Below, piece after piece: positions 1-10,575 of a DNA stretch of 64,000 bases. The DNA is from Phytophthora hibernalis (taxonomy: Eukaryota > Oomycota > Peronosporomycetes > Peronosporales > Peronosporaceae), in NCBI GenBank assembly GCA_012656075.1, contig JAAKBF010000041.1:744001-808000 (forward strand), written 5' to 3'. Each line of letters opens with the position of its first letter. Within the stretch, counting starts at the first letter, position 1. Both the position numbers and the translations under genes were made by a program. The notes below the pieces were generated by a model. That model saw nothing but the letters and a program-made list of their open reading frames with translations. It searched no databases and had not been told where the DNA came from.

Positions 1-818
1 CTTGTCCTCATCAATTGATTGTGCTCAAGCTGCAATTGCAGCCATGACCTCCGCGTGTGTTTCGGTTTCTTCGTGGCCGTTGCGATTGTGGTAGACACCA
101 CTATAGCGGAGTTTACAGGAGTCGAATTAACTGTCTTCGCAGCAGCTTTTCTCCATTTCATCTTTATAGTTGTCACTTGGGTTTGCTGGTTCCTATTGCG
201 CTTTCGTTTTGCCGCCTGAGGAGCTTGTCTCTCAGGAAACACAAAGGAGGCGCGTCACAGAACTAGCCTCTTCAGCAGTCATATCGTGCTCACACCCTTG
301 CATACTCTTAATCGCGCCAGTTTCTATCTCAGTAGACTCTACGATGCTGGCATCGATTTTCAGGCGATGATTTAGCTCCGGGAAATCGACTAGAACTTCA
401 TCGTGTCTCTGAACTTCATGGCGACGACTACTTTCGACTTCAGGTTAGGTCCTTGGGATGCGAACGTGGATTGGGACACCATTCTACAGACTTGAAAGAA
501 TGTGAGGTTGAACACCGGCGAAGCGGAAGACGGAGGCATGAGCTTGAGAAAGACGATTTAAAAATGAGAACTCGCTTGCCAGGAAGATCATCAAAACACC
601 CACAAGCCTCTTCCGTCGATGCTAAGACTCTCCTACCAGGAATATATGTTTGATGCTATCTATGCCAGAGACGAGGACGACAATATACTATATAATCTTA
701 TCATTGCTATGAATTGTATATATTGTGTTACCTTGATAATAATCCCAAAACAATAATTATTAGGCGAGCCCTGTGCTTGATTAGTTACCAATACTTGGAT
801 GCATGCACCCCCAATGGC
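1..818. other. No recognisable gene
   Basis: No protein family is recognisable here on either strand. Short open frames exist, but none shows a family motif. The minus strand has two overlapping lysine/threonine-rich frames around positions 1-440 that could be a worn-out gag, but I cannot support that. An A/T-rich stretch lies at about 660-760. Confidence 0.4.
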
Positions 819-819
819 T

Positions 820-1226
820 TACTGATTGTAGTCTGGGCACTTCCAAATGGAAGCTCTAATCGAATGCTCTGCTACGTCGCGTAGCATCCCGGCTGCGCCC
901 GGGTGTACGCCAGAAAGCACCAGCCCGTCCACCTTCCCATGAGACGTATCACTAACTCGCTTTTCCCCGTCAATTCGTAAAGAGTGTGTAGCGTTATGTT
1001 CAGGCTTAGCTCGATGAGCTTGACTTCCCACCGTGTTAGGGCATACAACCTTATGTGGCTCCATGTGACCTGAACTAGATTGCCCAGAATCCATTTGTTC
1101 ACGGTTTGAAGCACAGCGTAGGCGATCTGCATTTCTCCGATCGGTCTGTTGAATTCGTATCGTTTGATTCATGCCGGCGTCAGGCCGCGAATTATAATAG
1201 ACGTCTGGTCGCCCAGATTTATTCAC
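820..1226 (-). pseudogene. Remnant of Ty3/Gypsy pol (RNase H end to integrase zinc-binding region)
   Basis: Two overlapping minus-strand frames together resemble the stretch between RNase H and integrase of a Gypsy polyprotein. One (872-1132) has a tryptophan-centred block, RWEVKLIEL, followed by a conserved-looking MGRW, as in the end of the RNase H region. The other (819-1226) ends with HPGAAGMLRDVAEHSI, like the H2C2 region of an integrase. The frames are offset, so at least one frameshift is present. The piece lies directly outside the LTR-like repeat that starts at 1247. The match is by eye and weak; it could be a different element from element A. Confidence 0.4.
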
Positions 1227-1246
1227 CCGTCCGATTCAAGTGATTT

Positions 1247-2115
1247 TGTCGTGTAGGATCACGCAGAAATTCTCACTACCGAGTGGTATGAGTCCCACCA
1301 ACAACACTCGCTTCTCCTTATCAGGTCAACGAGCGTTGGATCAAACCTGAAGACCAGGAACAATCCCTTGCGCCGGGTTGGATGTGAACCCTCTGTACAC
1401 CCAGGTTGTATTAGGTCAACATGCACCACTAGCCACGAGCGAGGGCTAGGTTGCAATATTGCGCTTTCGCGCGAACCCCGCAGTCCTTCAGAAAGAAGGG
1501 TACCGGCTGTCAAGCCTAATACGGGTTTGCCGAGGTAGAACCTCGGCGGGTAGTAAAATATATCTGGAACACTCGGTTCCACTATAATATATGGGAGATG
1601 ACGTTCCTCGTCACTCCCAACACTCGGCCATTCTAATCTCTTGGTCTGACCAGCAACAAACTCTCGGTTCAATGTACCTTGAGTTCGTTGACAGGCATCC
1701 CACGTAGCCGAGCGTATCCAGACCCTAAGATAAGCTAATTAGACTTACCGAAGACGGACTTACCATTGGTGAGTTGTGGAGAAGACAGCTGATTTATTTG
1801 TATTGATCAATGGCTCTGAGAGCCTCTGCAGTCAATCCTATAGCTAATCCTATACGTAAATACAAAATCCAGTGTGAACAGATCCCAGTATTTGATCCTG
1901 TTCCCGGCCGAGGGTACGAAACTGAAATGGGTACAAACGAGGGTTCGTACCCTCGGCCGGGAATTCATTATACCCGACCGAGGCCTCGGTCACTAAACTG
2001 CTACGGTCACTGCCGCGGGGGAACATAATCCGCCAATCATAGCACGCTGACCACCTTCTTTCACCAAGGGCAACCTTGTCGACTGGCGATCGAGCGCTCA
2101 AAACCCAACGCCACA
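1247..2115 (-). repeat. LTR-like repeat, copy 1 (probable 3' LTR of a minus-strand Gypsy)
   Basis: Bases 1284-2115 are closely repeated in the same orientation at 22623-23474. Read on the minus strand the unit begins TGTGGCGTTGGG and ends CTACACGACA, so it has TG...CA ends. Its last 27 or so bases (GAATTTCTGCG...CCTACACGACA) resemble the sequence just before the primer-binding site of Gypsy element B (31288-31307), which sets the orientation and left edge. A purine-rich tract (GAGGCGGGGCAG) lies directly upstream on the minus strand, as expected of a polypurine tract. No target-site duplication is visible, and the second copy lacks the terminal bases, so pairing the two copies is uncertain. 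Confidence 0.6.
1901..1963. repeat. Perfect 20 bp inverted repeat inside the LTR
   Basis: Positions 1901-1920 (TTCCCGGCCGAGGGTACGAA) are exactly complementary to 1944-1963, with a 23-base loop. In the second LTR copy (about 23263-23320) the right arm is intact, but only about 13 bp of the left arm still pairs. The structure could be a promoter or RNA stem in the LTR. Confidence 0.85.
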
Positions 2116-2252
2116 ACTGCCCCGCCTCGACGCAAACTTCCGCAAGTAGTGCACGTCGTGGCGTGTTGTGGTTCAGTCCCATGACTCCTCCGTCGCGTAT
2201 TCTTAGCGACGCCACCGCTGCTGCTCTCAGAGCCATCGCCCCTGGCGGCGAA

Positions 2253-2332
2253 GTAAGCCTGTCTCCATCTTAATCGCTTCGTATAACTTGTGCATATTCT
2301 CACTCTCGCTCACTTATGTCTCCATTCCTCAG
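2253..2332 (+). other. Predicted intron (80 nt)
   Basis: GTAAGC at 2253 and a pyrimidine-rich tract ending in CAG at 2332 delimit an 80-base intron. Removing it joins the 24-codon first exon (ending PGGE) to DRSQGAADAPADSP in phase 0. This removes a frame that would otherwise stop at 2271, which is good evidence that the upstream plus-strand ORF was once a spliced gene. Confidence 0.65.
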
Positions 2333-2391
2333 GATCGCTCGCAGGGAGCTGCTGATGCTCCTGCCGACTCTCCCATCTCCACTGAGGCCTC

Positions 2392-2438
2392 GATTCCGCT
2401 ACCCAAGCATGCGGCTGGCATGCTTGGGTAGCGGAATC
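2392..2438. repeat. Perfect palindromic hairpin, 20 bp arms
   Basis: GATTCCGCTACCCAAGCATG at 2392-2411 is exactly complementary to 2419-2438, with a 7-base loop. It lies in exon 2 of the decayed ORF and introduces a stop codon on the far side, so it looks like a small inverted duplication of coding sequence rather than a functional stem. Confidence 0.85.
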
Positions 2439-3056
2439 CTCAAGCCGGCGGTGGTCCTCTCGGAGGGTTATCACCGGTAACTCTCCTTGCATCGTCTGAC
2501 TCGTCGCCTGCCCTGGTATATCTGCTTGGCGGCGCACCCGCAGCGACGTCCGGGACTCCTGGCACCACCGTGACTCGTCTCGTCTCGGTGGCGTATCAGA
2601 CCGACACCGCCGGCGCGACTCCATCTCCACCTCCGGCGACCCAGACTTCAATTCCGGCCTTCGTCGAGCAGGGTCTGCTCCAGCTGGGTCAACTCATCGT
2701 GGGCGTGGTTCATTCAGCGTCCTCGGCAAATGGACTCAGCGCTCGGAAGCCGCATGGGACGCGCGACAGACCTAGGTGAAGTCTTGTCAGCGGTTGTTGC
2801 CCCTGCTCAACTTCCTCCGGGCGAGGCGGAGCTGGTCGTCGACCTCCGCAACGAGGTGGCTGAGCTCAAGGCCAAGCTCGCTGACACCGAGGACCGGCTG
2901 TCCGCTGAGACCCAAAAACTAGAAAGTTCGAACGTTTCAGTGCTCAAGCATCGAGCGAGGAGAGTCGGACCCGCGATATACTGGACGACCTCCGACAGAC
3001 GCACCTCGCCCTCCGATAGGAGCATGACGAGGCGGCCGCCCACCTTCGCCAAGCTA

Positions 3057-3404
3057 CCGGATATTCATTGTTAAGGGATACACCCCAACGGAGGAGATAC
3101 TACGCCGCTCCGTTTATGTACACCAAGTCGACCGTGACTCATACTCTTCTCCAATTTCTTCGTCTATCTCAGCTTCTTCTACTTCTTCATGTACAAACGA
3201 TGGATATATTTCTTCTCCCATGTTCACTACCCCCTAGCGTCAAGCGGGGCAACCGACTGGTGGTGCACACCCCATTGGAGAAGTGAAAAATACTGCTGTA
3301 TCCCTTAACAACGAAAGCATAGTGTAGTGATTTGCTGACCTGTGATTGGCAAACCTGAGCCTGTATCCCATACGCGGGTGTATCCCATAACAAAGAATAT
3401 CCGG
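3057..3404. mobile_element. MITE with TA target duplication
   Basis: A 348 bp unit with terminal inverted repeats that start CCGGATATTC and match at about 27 of 29 bases: left CCGGATATTCATTGTTAAGGGATACACCC, right the same with two substitutions. Both ends are flanked by TA, as for Tc1/mariner-type elements. Internally TTGTTAAGGGATACA (3068) recurs inverted at 3296-3310, and the GGGATACA motif appears again near 3364. No transposase is encoded. It interrupts the decayed plus-strand ORF just after its coiled-coil region. Confidence 0.75.
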
Positions 3405-5701
3405 TAACTGAGCTATAGCAGACCACGACCACATTGTGAAGCTATGGGCTGTGATATGTCATCCATTTCTGACTCTCCTTCTGTCTCTTTTAGGCATCAC
3501 CGCGAATGACATCGACTGGGAGCTGCTCGGTCTTACGCCTCCGAGCATCACTTCGAAGCGCAGCCGTAGCGCTTCCTCGGAGAAATCGGAGGACGATGAT
3601 CAAGAAGCTCCCGGCTCGGACGCCGAGTCGAAGCCTTCCGCGAAGCCATCGTCGGCTGCTGGGGACGCCTCCGAGGATTCGGATAACATGCCCCTCATTC
3701 CGACAGTGTCTCAGCGTCGACGGAACCGCCGCAAGCGTCTTCGGCAGCAGGCGCCGGCAGCGTCCCTACCACAGGTGACACCGACGCACCCTCCACGGGG
3801 TTCACCGAAGTCGACTCTCCTGCCCACAAGCCGTTGGCAAGACCTGAGAGCCCGAGACCACCTAGTCCTCCGCCTGAGTCTCCACCGGCGTCACCACCGA
3901 GGCCTCCAAAGGGATCGCCTGCCTCCGGGACCTCGGTGCTTCCGACCCCGGCTGAAGTCATTGTCTTGTCGGGTGATGTAGTCGACACCGATGCCCGGAC
4001 GGCTGCGATTCTCGCGTATGTATCATTTTCTTCGGCGGTGGTTTCGCAACCTCGTCGTGCCCACCCGCAGTGCGTCGGTTTTGGCCACTTTGCGGTCGCA
4101 GAGGGAACTAGAGACCCTGGAGGCGTCCGATTATTTCATTATCGCCCCCATCATCATCCGATTCTTCCCAAGCTTCAAGATCGCCTATTATTCCGGCTTC
4201 CCCAAAAGCTCGGTGACTGCGACGTCAACACTGTCGTCGAAGACATACCTCCATCAGTTTTACCGGCCACGACTCAGCCTATTCCGACTCCACCGAGCAC
4301 GCCGGCAATTCCAGTATCGCAGCCGTCCTCCGCGTCGTTGCCGTCGTCGGGTTGGGTATTAGTCACCTCTTCGGTCACGACGCCCGTGACCTCGGTAGTG
4401 GTGTCTACTCCGGTCCCTGCGATTGTGGCCTCGGTCATGTCTCCGTCCACTCCGTCGGCTCCGGCTAGTTTGGCTGCAGGCGTTACCGACACTCCGGCGG
4501 CTCCTGCCGGACCTACCCACGGGCGTCTTCCGAGAGCTCGGTCGGTCCTCCGCCGTTCGCATAGCCAAGTGACCGCCACACTCTCGACCGTTCCGGGCAC
4601 TGACCCCAGTACCTTTGCTCCGGCCGTGCCAGCTACGCCCGAAACATCTTCACAACGTCTGGCACTGATGGCCGATCCGTACTTGACGCTCGGGTTCACC
4701 GCTCCAGGTGCGCAAGCGGCCTGGTGCCAAATCCACAATAGCAGCCTGATTCCACCTATTGCTCACGGTATTGAGTCCCCGTGCTAAGTGGTTGGTATCC
4801 AGGCCATGGCGGATTGGACCAACCCTGGCCACCCTTGGCAGCAAGTGCGCTTGAAGTTTTGGGAGAGATCATGCTGTTTCACTATCGATCAGCATCCACC
4901 AGGCTCCAAGATCTCAACCCGTGCCACTGGATTAGCTCGGTTCGTCAAGATGTGGCGTCAGTTCCAAGGCATCGCCACCGACCGGACCGAGAAAGCAGAC
5001 CTCGGTCTGTCGCTATGGGAGCGACGCCACCGGGTCTAGGTCTCTGTCGTTGAAGCCTTCCTTCGGAGAACGGCTCAGAGGATCGGTGACGATCCCTCGG
5101 TCATCGCGTTACGGGCAGCGTGGGTTGAGTCGGAACCTCGGAGTGGATCGCTTGCGCCAGCAGATGGTGTATCGCTGTTGGGAGTGGTGCGTTGAATGTT
5201 CCGGCAAACCCGTGAAGCGCCAACCGAGTTTTGTTGGAGCCCAGCTACCTCCAATACTTGTTCGAGGCGATCGAGTGGGCTCCGACGTCCGAGGATTGGG
5301 TCGGCGAGCTCGCAACTCTGGAAGCTCATCACCTTTGGTGGAACTGTTGGGTGGACGCACCCTCCATTCACCCATTCAACACGACCTTCGCGCCGTGCAA
5401 CTCTCCGGTACCGCTGTTCGTACCACGCGGCATGACCGAGGCGGAAGTGATATCGGGTATCATGGTGGATTCATCCTTGGCCCCAACTTCGATCGTGGAT
5501 TCGTGGGTAGCTCAGCCTCTGCTGCCGATTCCCAGACTTCGGCTGCTGCTTCGCCAGGACCAGCGGACGAAGAGGAGAAGGGTGAAGGCCAAACCGAGGA
5601 CTCTACCACTCCGGCTGCTACTGCAACGTCCGCCGGCGGGTCCGTATCTGGTCAGACATCGAACCTGGATGTGTTGCCTTGCATATTCCGCCGACGTCTA
5701 G

Positions 5702-6018
5702 ACCTTGGTCATATGCTGTCGTGCTTCTTCATTCATCCCTTTTGCTACTCTCACACTGTCCGAATTCCGTAGTTCCTTACGGGTGTAGTTCAGGCTCCAG
5801 AAATTTCACTTAATCCAAATCCACCTCGCGTTCGTTCACATCATATACACATATACAAATTATAATGCAGTAGTCATCTTCGTCTGACACTGCGGGCTGC
5901 ATAACCCCGCAGGCTGTTCCATTCGGCATTCTCGTTATCCAACCGAGCCTCCCAGGAGGTCCGGTCATCTGTCAGTCGGTGACTTCCATTCTGGTACAGT
6001 ATCAGTTTTCATTTGTCT
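5702..6018. other. Spacer between the antisense ORF and Gypsy A pol
   Basis: About 300 bases hold no recognisable gene. They separate the converging ends of the plus-strand decayed ORF and the minus-strand Gypsy polyprotein. A TCATATACACATATACAAATTATAATG stretch near 5840-5865 is A/T-rich and could hold processing signals, but nothing specific can be supported. Confidence 0.4.
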
Positions 6019-6312
6019 CTACGGGCTGTACCGACCCCGTCGGCCACCAGAACCATCTGAAGTCGTCGTTCGCTGCGCTGGGTTCGCAGATAGGCGTAGA
6101 GCAACCCTCCGCATGACAAGTTCGATGCTGTTTGCCAGGTGGGCTACCCACTTCACCTGGAACTCTCTGACAGCGTGGTTGGTGCTCGTCGTTAACGGTG
6201 ATCGATCGTCCAAAATAGCCTCCACTTCATATTCGCCTTCCACTCGGTCGGGTTCCCAGCTATCTTCCGGTAACAGTTCCTCGTCGAAGTCGGTTCTTGA
6301 ATCCTCGGTCAC
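6019..6312 (-). pseudogene. Gypsy A C-terminal chromodomain
   Basis: A 97-codon frame at the 3' end of pol holds YEVEAILDDRSPLT followed by VREFQVKWV, the first beta strands and aromatic cage region of a chromodomain. Chromodomains at the integrase C-terminus direct insertion to chromatin marked by histone methylation. The helix that normally follows (WEP-type) is not readable, so the domain is truncated or shifted. Confidence 0.65.
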
Positions 6313-6348
6313 CCCGTCACCAATCGACTCATCGGTCGGTCCCCGAAC

Positions 6349-7705
6349 TCATTCACCGCCTTGAGCCGCTGTACGTGCACTACCGGGTAGAACCGATAAC
6401 CACTCCGATCTTGTAATTCTAGTTCGTATGCGAACTTTTCGACCTTTTTCTTGATTCTGGACGGCCCGTGCCATCAGTGCGCCAACTTCTTGGTCAATCC
6501 TGGTTTTACGCGTTCCATGTAGAGCCACACTATGCTTCCTGGCTTGAACGGAGACCTCAGTGCTCCGTCCGTAATTTCGGGGATGCCTCTTCTCTTCTTG
6601 CTCGGTGTCCGAAGCTTCGTTTGCATCAAATTCTGTCGATGCTCGCTGCTGACCAGCATCTGATGGTATCTCAGTTTTGCGAATGTCGGGAACCATGTCG
6701 TGCTCGCTGTCGTTCGTTGGAATCCTCGGTACTGCCGCTGCTTCGCGTCGGTTAAGTGACTCATTGTGCTCGCGTGCTCTCCGAGTTTTCTCGACTCTCT
6801 GGTACTCGATCGCCATCTTCCATGTGATTTCCTGTTGTCGATTCACTTCTCGGCGCCACGCCAGCGCATCAGTTTGGCCTCGGGACCCTCGCTTGAGTGA
6901 CGACGACATTGCTCGCAACGTGGACTGGGCGTCCCACCCATGAACGAGGTAGAACGGAGTGTCCTTCCGTGTACCGTCTTGAGAGTTGTTGATTGCACAG
7001 ACTAATCGTTCTGCAATTTCGTCCCAGTCTTGCTGTAACAGGTCTTCGGCGTACACTCGCACTGACTGTATGACCGTCTTCATTGACCGTTCTTGTTGTC
7101 CATTTTCTTGCGGCCGATAGCTCAGCGTTGCCGTCGACCGAGATTGCATCATCTCGGTGAACGCTTGGAAGACCTCACTCATGAACCGGGGTCTCGATCA
7201 TGTCGGATCATGGTTGGCGCTCGAACCTTCGGTAGACACATTCTTCAAAAGCTTGAGCAACCTTTAATGCTGTAGTATCCGTCATTGTTTTCCTATGTCG
7301 AACCCCGTTAGTGCAGTATTTCCTCTCCGAGATTTCGGTAGCGGTACGACGAAATTCATCGACACCAACTGGAATGGTCTCTCGGCTAGTACATTCCCGG
7401 CGAGTACCCCTAAGCTGCGGACGACTTTTGCTTGAGCTGCAGTCCGGGCAGGACCGTACATGTCGCTCGACGTCCGCGTACAGTCCGATCCAGTAGTAGT
7501 CCATTTTTGCTCGATGGTATGTTCGACCGATGCCTTGGTGGCTGCCTTCTAACGATTCTTGGCAGCTTTGTAACACCTCCTGAATCATCCTTGTGGGTAC
7601 CACCAGACGCATCATGGTCTGTTCTTGGCTTCCGTTGCCCCACCGACGACTCGCTCCGATAATATACAGCACCCCATCTTCGCTTAGTGCAAACGTGCCG
7701 ACCAT
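6349..7705 (-). pseudogene. Gypsy A integrase
   Basis: The zinc-binding H2C2 region is clear (HQGIGRTYHRAKMDYYWIGL followed by HVRSCPDC, near 7430-7530). The catalytic core follows in several frames: DTTALKVAQAFEECVYRR near 7240, a damaged second aspartate region near 7200, and SYRPQENGQQERSMKTV near 7110 with the glutamate of the DDE triad. The C-terminal part includes DALAWRREVNRQQEITWKMA. A frameshift and stops around 7180-7210 separate the two halves. The product would insert the cDNA. Confidence 0.75.
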
Positions 7706-8135
7706 TTTCCATGCATCTCTCGCCGCTATAACTCAGGCCAGCTTCTTCGCCTCGGAGAACGGCCTTGAGGTTCGCCCATCTCCACTCTTCACCCTGGGCA
7801 GCCGAAATCCTTTGTCTTCGCTCTTCTTGAACAGCCACTGGGTCGACATCGCTTGCATTTGGCCTCCCGACGCCCGCCTCGGACTCGATCGCTCGGCCTC
7901 GGGCGAGGTCTGGACCTCTGAGGCTACTTCGTCCGCTTCGTTTCGTCGTGCCGCGTCATCCTGGCCCAACACCGATGGTTCACTCGCAAACCGGACACGC
8001 TTCTTCTTCGCCTGTGCTTGTCGACGGGTTGTGACGGTTATGTAGTCCGACGCATCTCTCACAAAAGCAAAGAACGATTTGTCGCGGGATATCCTACAGA
8101 CCACCGTCTGGGCGAAGTTGACCGACACTTTCTCG

Positions 8136-8660
8136 TTAGCAGCAGCTTCGCCGAGGATTGGCGGGAGAGGGTTCTGTCGAAGGGTCGTAGACGACTTCGT
8201 CGATTCGGTTGAGCTGGACTAGTTCCGTTTTCCTGGTTTCCGCCGAAACCACGCTGGACCCTTTGTTGTTGAGGGCTTCTGTCGCTAACCAGTCCGCGGC
8301 GGCGTTGAACTCTCGGACTACGTGGGGTACTTCACCGACAGAAGCTTGACCGTGAGTTCTCGGTGGTGGTTGAGTTGTGCCATCAGAGTTTCCTTCCGAC
8401 AGGCCATCACCCCGAGGGACTGCTGGATTGAGAGTCTCGAGCCCCCACCACAACTACATCCTCGGTGCCATGCGCCAACGCTGCCAAAACGCCATTATTC
8501 ATACCGACGTACTCAGCCAGGTTTACCGTGGTGGTCTCGGGATAAGCACTCGCAGTGGTCACTACGATCCACTCCGGTAATATCCATAAAATCCATGAGC
8601 AACTACCATACCCGCCATTCTTCTCCGGCTTAGGCCGAGCCATCAAAAGGCATCACCAAC
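8136..8660 (-). pseudogene. Gypsy A second (archaeal-type-like) RNase H
   Basis: Downstream of the first RNase H lies a second RNase H fold: a MPFDGSA-like start near 8640, KNGGYGSCSWILW, a NLAEY motif carrying the Glu, VVVGARDSQS replacing the usual GDSRLAI, and AADWLATEALNNKG. In element B the same region keeps VVGDSRLAIQQS with the aspartate. A second RNase H between the pol RNase H and integrase is known from plant Tat and oomycete Chronos elements. Frameshifts cut this copy. Confidence 0.65.
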
Positions 8661-8928
8661 CCGTCGTAAGTCCTCGGTAGACATGTATATAGCAAGTGTG
8701 GATCCATCCGAGCAGTTGGCGACCCTCTGGACGGAGGTTCCACTGGAACCAACGAGTCTTCCAGGTCAACGAAGCTTGTAACAACGAAGCTTGTAAGCCC
8801 AACTTGTAGCAACTGAGCGAACGCACAGTCGCGTTCCTTTACTCGGTTGAACTTCAGATGCCACGGGGACAGCATGACGGCAAAATGTGTCGCTCGACCG
8901 AACAGTGTCTTCGACTTGTGTACCCATT

Positions 8929-9462
8929 CTAAAGTCGATAACCGCGTGTATACATGTGTAGTTCGGCCATGTAACACATCTTCAACAGCAACAGCAACGC
9001 CAACACCTCCTTCTCGGCCGGGTGGTAATTCATTTCTGCGTCTTTCAAGACGCGGCCGCAAAACCGCACTGGATGCAACTTACCGTCATGGTACTGCATT
9101 AGAGTAGAGCTCAGAGCCCACTCGTTAGCGAATAGCGTCACATGAACCTCTTTTGCTCGGTCGAAGTGGCGTAGTGTCGGTGCATCGGCAACTTTCTGTA
9201 GTAGCACCGCAAAACTTTGGTGGGCAGCTGATGGGTTTGCCGCTGGGGAGAAGTCGTCGGCCTTGATTTGATACAGGGCGGCTCCATAGACTGCAAAGTC
9301 TTGGATGAATCGGCTGTAATAGTTCAACGCGCCGACGAACGATTGCATTCCTTTCTTCGACGACGGGAACGGCAACTCTGTCACTCCCTTCAACTCATTT
9401 GGGTCAGCCCTAATACCGTCGCCCGACAGTTCATATGACAGGAAATATACTCTGCCTTGCAC
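8929..9462 (-). pseudogene. Gypsy A connection and first RNase H domain
   Basis: A 177-codon frame covers the thumb/connection segment (KKGMQSFVGALNYYSRFIQD) and the RNase H domain usual for Gypsy elements (LRHFDRAKEVHVTLFANEWA, RFCGRVLKDAEMNYHPAEKE, then a run of leucines). It would degrade RNA in the RNA-DNA hybrid during reverse transcription. The frame is open from the end of the reverse transcriptase but is shifted relative to the next domain. Confidence 0.75.
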
Positions 9463-10575
9463 AAAAATAGCTCTTAGTGAAACTCACACTGATCCGACAC
9501 TCTTCCAATCGTTGAAGCAGGCGGTCCAGGGTGGCTAGGTAAGAGTTAAAATTCTCGGAGCCAAAGCAAATACCATCAACGAACGATCGTCGATCGAACA
9601 CCGGGACCAATGAGGATTCATCGGCTTCTCCTGTGGAGAACATGTCTGTCCCCGGGGTTGTTCACCAACCGGGTTACCATGTCCAGCGTCACCGAGGACT
9701 CGCGGTCAGCCTCGAAATCGGTTTGGAATCGTCGTCGAGATTACGGACAGTCTCGTAGAAACGTTGGTCAGCTCCGTGTTGGCTGCTTCGGCGTCCGTTT
9801 CGGATTGCTGAATTAACTCCGAGAACTGTTTCCAACCACCCTTGGGTTGGACGAACCCCACAGAGCGTTGTCAATCATTCGTTAGTAAATCATCGGTGCT
9901 TTTTAACCGAACGGCATTCGAAGCCACTCGAAGTGACCGAGTGCATAGACGAAAGCCGATATCTTCCGGGCTCTCATCGTCATCATAATGGCCCAGAATC
10001 CGCTAGCTGCACCCAGAAACCAGAAAAAACATGTATGCTTCCAGGTCCGTTAGCAGATCGTCCACCAGTGGCATAGCATACTCCATAATCGCTGTGATCG
10101 CGTTGACCATCTTGTAGTCGATATATAGGCGAATGTCAACCCCACTTTTCTTCAACACAATCACGATCGGGGACGCCCATGGACTCTCTGAAAACGCCAC
10201 CAGCCGAGCCTTCAGCAAACCCTTCAGTAGTTCGTACAACTTTGCCAAGTGTTTCAGCGGGGTGCGTCGAGCTCTCTGTCGGATTACCGGGTGTCCTTGC
10301 ACATCGATATCGCAAACCACGCCGTAGGCCGGCGATGGAAGAGCATTCCCCCTCGAGATAATGATTCGCTCGTGCTTCTGCAACACTTCAACGAGTGCTC
10401 GTTGCTGTTTGGACGTAGCCTTCGAGTTCACGACGTTTGGTCCTGTGTAATCCAGCACTGTCTCCGAGGCTTCGGTCAAGTCAGGTAGAAACGCCAGTTC
10501 GTGAGCATAGTCGGTCAACTCCATTTCATTTGCCAAATGCTCAGCGACACTTCCGGAGTTATCGTCGATTTCCAC
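9431..10575 (-). pseudogene. Gypsy A reverse transcriptase, catalytic motif changed to FVDG
   Basis: The fingers/palm region reads KLYELLKGLLKARLVAFSES and SPWASPIVIVLKKSGVDIRL. The palm continues in another frame near 9890-10000 with FEWLRMPFGLKNA-type sequence. The catalytic YxDD-type box, near 9570, reads SFVDGICFGS, with glycine replacing the second aspartate; element B has SFVDDICFGS at the same place. As in element B, a long insert separates the palm motifs. At least two frameshifts and the Asp-to-Gly change make it non-functional. Confidence 0.8.

Larger units (their letters stand above)
2181..5701 (+). pseudogene. Decayed spliced ORF of a repetitive element, antisense to Gypsy A
   Basis: I do not recognise the family. 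A plus-strand reading runs from ATG 2181 through an 80-base intron (2253-2332) into exon 2 in phase, then through several frameshifts and stops to 5701. In order it contains a Ser/Thr/Pro-rich head, a coiled-coil region (about 2840-3050, with LRNEVAELKAKL), an acidic serine-rich stretch (from 3494 after a TCTTTTAG acceptor-like site), a proline/valine-rich linker (3834-4660), and a Trp-rich C-terminal region (WTNPGHPWQQVRLKFWERSC near 4810 and LEAHHLWWNCWVDAP near 5310). It lies between the end of Gypsy A pol, which runs the other way, and the LTR-like repeat. It may therefore be an antisense accessory gene of that element, or a separate insertion. A MITE interrupts it at 3057-3404. Confidence 0.5.

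Noticed and set aside
3834..4787. 317-codon plus-strand frame as an independent gene for a proline-rich protein
   Set aside because: The reading joins upstream and downstream frames with the same composition and continues into the Trp-rich region, so it is a piece of the larger decayed ORF.
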